Of a DNA stretch of 64,000 bases, positions 40,831 to 47,481 are shown piece after piece. The stretch is from Scatomorpha merdigallinarum (GTDB lineage: Bacteria; Bacillota; Clostridia; Oscillospirales; Oscillospiraceae): positions 14,411 to 78,410 of the forward strand of contig DVJA01000043.1 in assembly GCA_018710885.1 (NCBI GenBank). The letters are read 5' to 3'. The notes below the pieces were generated by a model. That model saw nothing but the letters and a program-made list of their open reading frames with translations. It ran no database searches and was not told the DNA's origin. Numbering within the stretch: position 1 is the stretch's first letter; each line of letters begins with the position of its first letter. A program made the translations under genes and the position numbers.

Positions 40831-41598
40831 TTATTCGGCGGGGCAGATGGCCCAGCAGCGGGCAGGGAAGCCCACGCCGTCACGCAGCTTCGGGAAAGCG
40901 CAGACGATGAGAGCGCCCACAGGCGGGCACTGGTCAAGGTTGCGCATGACCTCGATCTGGAAACGGTCTACCGCGAGTATGTACTGCTCACCAGGATAGG
41001 GGTAGGCGCCCTCCTTGGTCGTGACGGTGGCGGGATCGGTGTCGGCGGGCTCGTGGCCGATTGCGCCGATGTTGCGGTTCTCTACGAGCCACTTTATGGC
41101 CTCGACGTCCCAGCCGGGGTAGTGGGGCTGGCCGTTCTCGTCGGGGTTGTCCAGGTTGGACTTCTTGTACCAGTCGCTGCGGAAGGCGACGAAGGCGCCC
41201 TCGGGGATGCGGCCGTACTGCTCTTCCCACTTCTGGATATCCTCAACCTTGAGCATGAAGTCGGGGTTGGCGGCGCACTCGGCGCTCTTGTCGATGACGA
41301 CTAGCGGGTAGACGAGCTCTTTGACGTCGATCTCAGCCATGGTGCGGCCCTTCTCGTGGAAGTGGCGCGGGGCGTCAACGTGGGTGCCGTACTGGCTGGC
41401 CACGCTGTACTGGATGCAGCGCATGGGGGCCATCATGTCGTCGGGGGTACCGGGCATGTAGTCGAAGAGCAGCGTGCCTTCCAGCGGCTTGAAGCCGTAC
41501 CAGTGCGGGGTCTCGGGGCTCAGTTCATGGGTGAGATCCACCCACTTGTACTTCTCGCTCTTGAGCTCGGAAAGTGTGTTCCAAAGTGTCATGTTCAT
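40831..41598 (-). CDS. Cyclase-family (kynurenine formamidase-like) metal hydrolase
   Basis: 255 residues. The metal-binding signature is QYGTHVDAPRHF, with a second His in AIGHEPADTD, as in the cyclase/KynB-like family. Members hydrolyse N-formylkynurenine or related amides and ring substrates. The ATG at 41598 follows GGAGGAAGAAGC; longer frames reach 41709 but would cross a plus-strand promoter. It stands alone; the substrate is not indicated by neighbours. Confidence 0.85.
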   Translation of the reverse strand: MNMTLWNTLSELKSEKYKWVDLTHELSPETPHWYGFKPLEGTLLFDYMPGTPDDMMAPMRCIQYSVASQYGTHVDAPRHFHEKGRTMAEIDVKELVYPLVVIDKSAECAANPDFMLKVEDIQKWEEQYGRIPEGAFVAFRSDWYKKSNLDNPDENGQPHYPGWDVEAIKWLVENRNIGAIGHEPADTDPATVTTKEGAYPYPGEQYILAVDRFQIEVMRNLDQCPPVGALIVCAFPKLRDGVGFPARCWAICPAE

Positions 41599-41638
41599 GC
41601 TTCTTCCTCCAATATCCATGTGAGTTACCGTTCGCCGC

Positions 41639-41667
41639 TTGACCGGCAAGCAAAGCGATGGTATAAT
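41639..41667 (+). promoter_or_regulatory. Strong plus-strand promoter for a candidate antisense RNA
   Basis: TTGACC, 17 nt, TATAAT. No plus-strand gene follows, but the transcript would run into the 3' end of the holin-like toxin gene on the opposite strand. Confidence 0.75.
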
Positions 41668-41673
41668 GTGTTC

Positions 41674-41777
41674 ACAAGAGGGGCTGACCCGTGCCAGCGG
41701 GCCCGGCACACCTCCACCAAGTTTATAGCTTGAGAAATGGCCGTTCCGCGTGGGGTGGGGCGGTTATTTCTTTTTGG
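41674..41777 (+). ncRNA. Candidate type I antitoxin RNA
   Basis: Predicted from the promoter at 41639-41667 to a terminator-like hairpin CCGTTCC/GGGGCGG (41741-41763, two G-U pairs) followed by TTATTTCTTTTT. About 100 nt, with an internal hairpin GTGCC/GGCAC (41691-41709). Its 3' end is antisense to the last codons and stop of the toxin gene. It also carries GCCGTTCC (41740-41747), a sequence repeated at 41880-41887, so it can pair with the toxin leader as well. Confidence 0.5.
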
Positions 41778-41847
41778 TTACGTTTATAACTCCAAAGATA
41801 ACAACGGCTAACAGATTTAGAAGCATAATAGTTTCCTGTACTGTCAT
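41764..41847 (-). CDS. Holin-like toxin, 27 residues
   Basis: Encodes MTVQETIMLLNLL, a continuous hydrophobic helix, and a KKK end: one membrane helix with a positive tail, the pattern of the putative holin-like toxin (Hol_Tox) peptides of Firmicutes. GGGGGTGA lies 6 nt before the ATG. The leader can fold CACCTCC against the GGGGGTG ribosome site, as in type I toxin mRNAs. A good promoter lies 57 nt upstream. A convergent antisense promoter completes the picture of a type I toxin-antitoxin pair. Confidence 0.75.
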   Translation of the reverse strand: MTVQETIMLLNLLAVVIFGVINVTKKK

Positions 41848-41903
41848 GTTGTCACCCCCCTCTTATGTAAGGAGGTGCAGCCGTTCCACTCTTGCTTGGT
41901 GGT

Positions 41904-41932
41904 ATTTTAACACAATATATCTCTATTGGCAA
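41904..41932 (-). promoter_or_regulatory. Promoter of the holin-like toxin gene
   Basis: Read leftward: TTGCCA, 17 nt, TAAAAT, giving a leader of about 50 nt that contains the ribosome-site-masking hairpin. Confidence 0.75.
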
Positions 41933-41935
41933 TAA

Positions 41936-41970
41936 AAACGCCGTGAACCATTTAAAGGCTCACGGCGTTT
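41936..41970 (-). terminator. Terminator of the DUF4358-like lipoprotein gene
   Basis: AAACGCCGTGA pairs with TCACGGCGTTT over 11 bp; read leftward it ends in GTTTTTATT. Confidence 0.85.
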
Positions 41971-41975
41971 CGCTT

Positions 41976-42455
41976 TTAGGCTTCGAAGCAGCCGGAAAAT
42001 GCGGCGCTTGCGGTAGTTTTGGCATCCTCGGAGAGAATGGCGTAGAAGACATATTCACCTTCGGTCCAGAGCTGAGCGTTCTGGAGTTTGGGGAACTCTT
42101 CAGGCAGATACTCTGGCATCCAGGAGTCAAGCCGCAGCTGGAGGTAGTTCTGCACGGCAGTGTGAAGAGCCTCGGCCTGAGCGGCGTCAGCGCCCTTGAA
42201 AAGCCCAAATTCATCGATGGTGGTGCCGACGTTCGTGCTCATGACAACGCAGCTCTCATAGTCCTCGCTGGTAAGCGAGAACATGTTCTCAAGATATTCC
42301 GAGGGCATTTCAACCATGTTGTCCGTAGATACTACGGCTTCAATGGCAGAGAGAACGTTGTCGAAGCCAGGGTCGGGGACGTCGGCCTCGCCGCAGCCGG
42401 AAAATGCGGCCAGGGCAATGGCAAGTACCAGAATAAGTGCGATCTGCTTTTTCAT
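41976..42455 (-). CDS. DUF4358-like lipoprotein
   Basis: 159 residues. Lipoprotein signal with lipobox AAFSGC at residues 16-21. The mature domain (NVLSAIEAVVSTDNMVEMP, then EYLENMFSLTSEDYES, and a late AILSEDAKTTASAA) matches the small DUF4358 lipoproteins of Clostridia, which have no known function. It follows the SGNH hydrolase lipoprotein gene by 55 nt in the same direction, suggesting a shared surface role. Confidence 0.75.
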   Translation of the reverse strand: MKKQIALILVLAIALAAFSGCGEADVPDPGFDNVLSAIEAVVSTDNMVEMPSEYLENMFSLTSEDYESCVVMSTNVGTTIDEFGLFKGADAAQAEALHTAVQNYLQLRLDSWMPEYLPEEFPKLQNAQLWTEGEYVFYAILSEDAKTTASAAFSGCFEA

Positions 42456-42510
42456 AGCCTCACCTTTCTACAGGCGGCCGGTGCGGCCGCCATCCCATTT
42501 CCACTTGAGA

Positions 42511-43389
42511 TTACTGATAGGCGTGGGTACGCAGATAACCCAGCACGGCATTGAAGCCGTCGGCGTTGAGGTGCAGCCCGTCGCCGTTGCAATATTCGGC
42601 GCGCAGGGCGCCGGATTCGTCCTTCAGCACGCTGCAGGAGTCGGCATAACGTGTGCCGGTGGCTGCGGCCACATCCTGTATCCAGCCGTTGGCGCGAGTT
42701 ATGTTGTCGTTGTTTATCTCGCTGTAGTAGGCGTAGCTCGGCATGTTCGGATAGATGCTGTTGCAGATTATCTTGGTATTCGGGCTAACCTCGAGAATGT
42801 TGTTAATGAGGTCGGTGTAGCAGGACTTGAAGGTCTCCTCGTCCATGAAGGAAACACCGTTGACGCCGAGGGTGATAACCAGATATTCGGGCTGCTTCTG
42901 ACGCGCGGCCTCCTGAATGCTTATCTCGTTGCCGGAGCCGGGGCGAGGATATTCAACCGTTGCCGTGGCGTAGTTTGAGAGCGTAAGCGTGCCGCTGGCA
43001 GGGGTCCAAACCTGCTCAGTGTTGCGGCCGCCGGTGAGCACTTCATAGTACCACAGACCGTAAGTGGTGCTGTCGCCGAGGAAGGTCAGGCTGTCAATGT
43101 AGCTCTGGCCGGCGTCGGCAGTCTCGCCGAGGACGGTGCTGGGGGCGGCAGAGGGAACGGTACCCGGGTCAGAGGTCTCGCTGCCTGGGTCGCCGGTACC
43201 TACGTCACCGCCGGTGGGGTCACCGGTCTCATCGGTGGGAGCGGCAGACTCAACAGTGGGCGTAGTAATGGGTACATTCTCGCCGGAGCCGCAGCTCGAA
43301 AGTATAAGTGCGAGGAGTACGGCGAGCAGACAAATCAGAATGCCGCCCGTCCAAAGGAAAAATACGGATGATTGTGCGTTGCGTTTCAA
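42511..43389 (-). CDS. SGNH/GDSL hydrolase lipoprotein
   Basis: 292 residues from a TTG at 43389 behind GGGAG. Signal helix with lipobox LILSSC, a Thr/Pro/Gly/Asp-rich spacer (about residues 35-80), then an SGNH domain: block I LTFLGDSTTYG (Ser), block III LVITLGVNGVSF (Gly/Asn) and block V DGLHLNADGF (Asp/His). Such enzymes deacylate carbohydrates or lipids; on the cell surface a polysaccharide O-acetyl esterase role is plausible. Confidence 0.85.
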   Translation of the reverse strand: MKRNAQSSVFFLWTGGILICLLAVLLALILSSCGSGENVPITTPTVESAAPTDETGDPTGGDVGTGDPGSETSDPGTVPSAAPSTVLGETADAGQSYIDSLTFLGDSTTYGLWYYEVLTGGRNTEQVWTPASGTLTLSNYATATVEYPRPGSGNEISIQEAARQKQPEYLVITLGVNGVSFMDEETFKSCYTDLINNILEVSPNTKIICNSIYPNMPSYAYYSEINNDNITRANGWIQDVAAATGTRYADSCSVLKDESGALRAEYCNGDGLHLNADGFNAVLGYLRTHAYQ

Positions 43390-43509
43390 GATATAATCTC
43401 CCGGTTTCGCAGGGGTAAATACCCCGATATTGGCCGATCCGGTCAAACGGCCGGGCCGTATGACGCGATGCCGCCTCCCGAGGGAGGCGGCACGGGATCA
43501 AAGGCACTA

Positions 43510-45537
43510 TTACTCGTCGGCTTCTTTCTTGGCCTCGTCGATAATCTTCTGCTGCACGGCGGCGGGGGCCTCCGCGTAGCGGACGAACTCGAGGGTGAAG
43601 CTGCCGCGGCCCTGAGTCATGCTGCGCAGGTCTATGGCGTAAGAGCTCATTTCGGCCATGGGGACCTCGGCTTCAACCGTCTGCATGCCGCCCTCGGCGT
43701 TCATGCCCATGACGGTGCCGCGGCGCTTGGAGCTGATATCGCTCATGATATCACCCATGTTAGCGTCGGGAATAGTGACCTTCAGCAATCCAATCGGCTC
43801 CAATATGACGGGGCTGGCGTTAATAAGTTCCTTATAAGCGAGAGAAGCTGCAGTCTTGAACGCCATTTCGCTCGAGTCGACGGGGTGGTAGGAGCCGTCG
43901 TAGAGGGTGGCCTTGAGATAGACCATCGGGTAACCGGCGAGGACACCCTTGGTGCAGCACTCGCGCAGGCCCTTTTCAACAGCCGGGAAGAAGTTCTTCG
44001 GGACGCTGCCGCCGAAGACGTTCTCGGCGAAGATCATATCTTCCTGCTCCTCCTGGGGCTCGAACTCTATCCAGACATCGCCGAACTGGCCGTGACCGCC
44101 GGACTGCTTCTTGTGGCGGCCGTGGGCCTTGAGGGGCTTGCGGATCTTCTCGCGGTAAGCCACGCGGGCCGGGCTGAGTTCGACTTCCACACCGAACTTG
44201 TTCTTGAGCTTGTTGCAGAGCACGTCAAGCTGGATGTCGCCGGCGCCGGCAATGACCATTTGCTTGGTCTCGGCGTTGTTGGTGATGGTGAAGGAGCGGT
44301 CCTCGTCGTTCAGACGGGCGAGGCCCTGGGCGACCTTGTCCTCCTGGCCCTTCGTCTTGGGGGCGATGGCCATGGAGTAGCACGGAGTGGCAAACTCAAT
44401 GCCGGGCGCGGCCTCGACGGCCTTGGCGTCGCAGAGGGTGTCGGCGGTCTTGGTGTCGGAGAGCTTGCTCACGGCGCCGATGTCGCCGCAGCAGATTTCC
44501 TGGACCTCGACGTTTTTCTTGCCCTGCATATAATAGATGTGGCCGAGCTTCTCCTGAGCGCCGCTGCGGGCGTTGGTCAGGGTCATGTCGGGGGTGACCT
44601 TGCCGGAGATGACCTTGAACATGCTGAACTTGCCGAACTGGTCGGAGATGGTCTTGTAGACTATCGCCTTGGTGCTGCCGGCCTCGTTGACGGGCTCGCC
44701 GAGCTCGTGGGGGGCGGGGAAGAAGTTCTTGATGGCGTCGAGCAGTTCGAGAGTGCCCATGCCGGAAGTGGCGCAGCCGCAGTAGACGGGGACGATCTCG
44801 CCCTCGGCTATACCGGTGGTCAGGGCGCCGTAGATTTCTTCGCTGGAGAGCTCCATGGTCTCGAGGTACTTCTCCATGAGTTCCTCGCTGGTACCGGCGG
44901 CGTTCTCGGCTATTTCGCTGTAGAGTTCCTCTACACGGTCAGCCATGCTGTCGGGGATGGGGCACTCGCTACGCTTGCTGCCGTTGTACTTGTAAGCCTT
45001 GCGGCCGACGATGTCAACTATGCCGACGGGCTTGCCGCCTTCGACTATGGGAGCGGCCATGGGGCTGACGCTCGGGCCAAACTTGTCGCGCAGGGCGTTG
45101 AGAGCGGTGAAGTAATCCGCGTGCTCCTCGTCGAGCTTGGAGATGTAGATAGCCTTGGGGAGATTGGCGTCGGAGAGGCTCTTCCAGGCCTTCTCGGCTC
45201 CGACGTTAACGCCGTCCTTGGCAGAGACGACTATGATGCCGGTGTCGGCGACGCGCAGGGCCTCGGCGACCTCACCGGCGAAGTCAAAGTAACCCGGGGT
45301 GTCCAGAATATTTATCTTCGTCTTCTGGTACTCCGTGTACATCGTGGACAGGGAGATGCTTATCTGACGGCGAATCTCCTCAGCGTCGAAGTCGGAGACG
45401 CTGTTGCCCGCCGCGGTGCTGCCCATACGGTCAGTCACACCGTTGAGGAAGAGCATGTTCTCGGCGAGGGTAGACTTGCCGTTGCCGCCGTGGCCGAGCA
45501 GGGCGACGTTGCGAATGTCTTTGGTTGCGTAGCTCAT
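43510..45537 (-). CDS. Elongation factor G paralogue
   Basis: 675 residues. P-loop GHGGNGKST, G3 DTPGYFDF and G4 as SKLDEE (canonical NKxD changed to SKLD). Domains II-V follow, including the GGHGQFGDVWI and GSFTLEFVRYAEAP ends. The P-loop GHGGNGKST in place of GHVDHGKTT marks the EF-G-like (EF-G2) branch widespread in Clostridia beside the main fusA. Its exact role in translocation or recycling is uncertain. The ATG at 45537 is 11-12 nt from GGAG; a GTG at 45549 is too close to it. Confidence 0.9.
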   Translation of the reverse strand: MSYATKDIRNVALLGHGGNGKSTLAENMLFLNGVTDRMGSTAAGNSVSDFDAEEIRRQISISLSTMYTEYQKTKINILDTPGYFDFAGEVAEALRVADTGIIVVSAKDGVNVGAEKAWKSLSDANLPKAIYISKLDEEHADYFTALNALRDKFGPSVSPMAAPIVEGGKPVGIVDIVGRKAYKYNGSKRSECPIPDSMADRVEELYSEIAENAAGTSEELMEKYLETMELSSEEIYGALTTGIAEGEIVPVYCGCATSGMGTLELLDAIKNFFPAPHELGEPVNEAGSTKAIVYKTISDQFGKFSMFKVISGKVTPDMTLTNARSGAQEKLGHIYYMQGKKNVEVQEICCGDIGAVSKLSDTKTADTLCDAKAVEAAPGIEFATPCYSMAIAPKTKGQEDKVAQGLARLNDEDRSFTITNNAETKQMVIAGAGDIQLDVLCNKLKNKFGVEVELSPARVAYREKIRKPLKAHGRHKKQSGGHGQFGDVWIEFEPQEEQEDMIFAENVFGGSVPKNFFPAVEKGLRECCTKGVLAGYPMVYLKATLYDGSYHPVDSSEMAFKTAASLAYKELINASPVILEPIGLLKVTIPDANMGDIMSDISSKRRGTVMGMNAEGGMQTVEAEVPMAEMSSYAIDLRSMTQGRGSFTLEFVRYAEAPAAVQQKIIDEAKKEADE

Positions 45538-45755
45538 GTGTGTTTCCACTCCTTCTTATATTAAAACGTAGCGTTTTCCCAAAAATGAACCAACTAATTA
45601 TATAATACTTTGGCGGCTTTGGCAATAGCCAAAAATGCAATAGTTTTTAACGGGGTTATTCCCGTGCAAAGCTGTAAAGGTGGAACTTTTTGCCGCGCTT
45701 GACGTCTAACAGGACAAAAAATGGCGGGGACTCATATTTATGAGGGGGTAATAAA

Positions 45756-46247
45756 ATGAAAACGGGAAAGGCCATGGGTACAATGCTCACTGCGCTGGCA
45801 GTGGCAATGTGCCTGACAGGCGCAGCTTGGGCCAACACCTCGTGGGTATGGCTGACCGACGCGAGGCCCGGCGACGTGCTGCCGTTCACAGCCGCTGCGA
45901 CGATAGCCATAGAGTTCTGCGCGGTGTACTTCGTTGGGAGGACAGGGCGGCCCTGGAAGACGCTGATCGTAGTCGTACTGGCGAACCTGATGAGCTTCAT
46001 CTGGCCATATTTGCTGATGAAGTTCGGGAACGCTCAGACCGGGCACGGGGTGTGGGACACGGGCTACTTCGTGGGAATTATATTCCTGCTCATAACCGTG
46101 GCCATCGAGCTGCCCATAACCTACTACAACCTGAAACCGGGCGCGCAGAGCTCGAAGCGGCTGCTGTGGACGGTTATCGTTGCGAACGCGGTCACGACGG
46201 CGATGTGTGCCGTCGTGGAGCGCCTCTATTGCAGCGGAAGCGGCTGA
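45756..46247 (+). CDS. Four-helix membrane protein
   Basis: 163 residues. A signal-like first helix ending AWANTS, then three more helices (about 40-58, 68-88 and 100-120, plus a C-terminal one at 135-155). WVWLTDARPGDVLPF and WPYLLMKFGNAQTG are notable loops. GGGGGT precedes the ATG. Monocistronic, with a terminator 7 nt after the stop. No family recognised. Confidence 0.7.
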   Translation: MKTGKAMGTMLTALAVAMCLTGAAWANTSWVWLTDARPGDVLPFTAAATIAIEFCAVYFVGRTGRPWKTLIVVVLANLMSFIWPYLLMKFGNAQTGHGVWDTGYFVGIIFLLITVAIELPITYYNLKPGAQSSKRLLWTVIVANAVTTAMCAVVERLYCSGSG

Positions 46248-46254
46248 TTACGAG

Positions 46255-46288
46255 AAAAGGCCGTCAGGCAAACGCCTGACGGCCTTTT
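46255..46288. terminator. Bidirectional terminator
   Basis: 15-bp perfect stem AAAAGGCCGTCAGGC around AAAC, with A run left and T run right; it serves the gene at 45756 and the convergent reductase gene. Confidence 0.92.
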
Positions 46289-46290
46289 GT

Positions 46291-47406
46291 TTATTTTTCT
46301 AGGGCCTCGGCCACGAGTTCCAGGTTGTGGCGTATCGGCAAATGCTGGGGACAGCGCTCTTCGCACTGGCCGCATTTGATGCACTCGGAGGCCTTGCCGC
46401 GGCCTTCGGCCAGGCTTGCGTAATAAGATTGGGGCGCGGTGCCAGGCATCTTTATACGAGCCAGGTAGTAGTTGTACACTGCAAAGTACTCGGGGATGGG
46501 GATTTGCATGGGGCAGCCGTCGGTGCAGTAGTGGCACGCGGTGCAGGGTACGGCGATGGAGGAACGGATGACTCCGGCGGCCTTGAGTACGGTTTCAGCC
46601 TCGTGTTCCGTCAGGGGCTTGAAATCAGCCATGTAGCCGGTGTTGTCCAGCATCTGCTCGGGGGCGGTCATGCCGGAGAGCACGGTCATGACGTTGTCAT
46701 GGGAGGCGGCGAAGCGTATGGCCCAGGAGGCGATAGAGGCCTCGCTGTCGAGGGCGTGCAAGAGCGCTTCGGCTTCGGCGGGGACGCTTGCAAGCGCGCC
46801 GCCGCGCACGGGTTCCATGACTATGACGGGCTTGCCGTGCTTGGTGGCGACTTCGTAGCAGCGGCGGGATTGTATAGCCACGTCCTCCCAGTCTAGGTAG
46901 TTGAGCTGTATCTGTACGTACTCCAGTTCGGGGTGGGCGGTGAGAATTTCGTCCAGCAGCTCGGGTTTGTCGTGGAAGGAGAGACCGATGTGCTTGGCCC
47001 TGCCCTCGTCACGCAGGCGGCGAATGAACTCGAAGGCGTGCATCTCCTGGGCCTGGCGGTAGGTTTCAAAGTTCAGGCCGTGGAGCCAGTAGTAGTCCAC
47101 GTAGTCGAGGCCGAGCCGCTCAAGCTGCGCATCGAAGAAGCCGGGGATCTCAGCCTCGTCTTTAATCATGAACATGGAGAGCTTGTCGGTGATGGTGTAC
47201 GCCTCGCGCGGGTAGCGCTTGACCACGGCTTCGCGGAAAGCTATTTCGCTGCTGCCGCGGTGATAGGGCGCGGCGGTGTCAAAGTAGGTGAAGCCGCGCT
47301 CGAGGAAGGTGTCGGCCATGACCTTGACAGTTTCAACGTCTACGCTGGTGGTGTCGTTGGGGTCCAGAAGTGGCAGACGCATGAGCCCAAAACCGAGTTT
47401 TTTCAT
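46291..47406 (-). CDS. Aldo/keto reductase with C-terminal 4Fe-4S clusters
   Basis: 371 residues. AKR barrel with the Asp/Tyr/Lys/His tetrad at YFDTAAPYHRG, ITDKLSMF and YYWLHGLN. The C-terminus has two Cys sets, CTACHYCTDGCP and CIKCGQCEERCP, for 4Fe-4S clusters. This fused form is common in anaerobic Clostridia; the physiological substrate is unknown. The ATG at 47406 follows AGGAGGG. Confidence 0.92.
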   Translation of the reverse strand: MKKLGFGLMRLPLLDPNDTTSVDVETVKVMADTFLERGFTYFDTAAPYHRGSSEIAFREAVVKRYPREAYTITDKLSMFMIKDEAEIPGFFDAQLERLGLDYVDYYWLHGLNFETYRQAQEMHAFEFIRRLRDEGRAKHIGLSFHDKPELLDEILTAHPELEYVQIQLNYLDWEDVAIQSRRCYEVATKHGKPVIVMEPVRGGALASVPAEAEALLHALDSEASIASWAIRFAASHDNVMTVLSGMTAPEQMLDNTGYMADFKPLTEHEAETVLKAAGVIRSSIAVPCTACHYCTDGCPMQIPIPEYFAVYNYYLARIKMPGTAPQSYYASLAEGRGKASECIKCGQCEERCPQHLPIRHNLELVAEALEK

Positions 47407-47481
47407 GAAATCCCTCCTAAAATATCTGGATAGCGCATATTTAACAGGGGGCCGCCGCACGACAGCCCCCGGATTCTGTTA

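Noticed and set aside
43372..45564. 730-codon open frame on the plus strand
   Set aside because: It is antisense to the EF-G paralogue, which has all GTPase motifs. High GC and codon periodicity keep the opposite frame open; the translation is low-complexity V/G/L/A.
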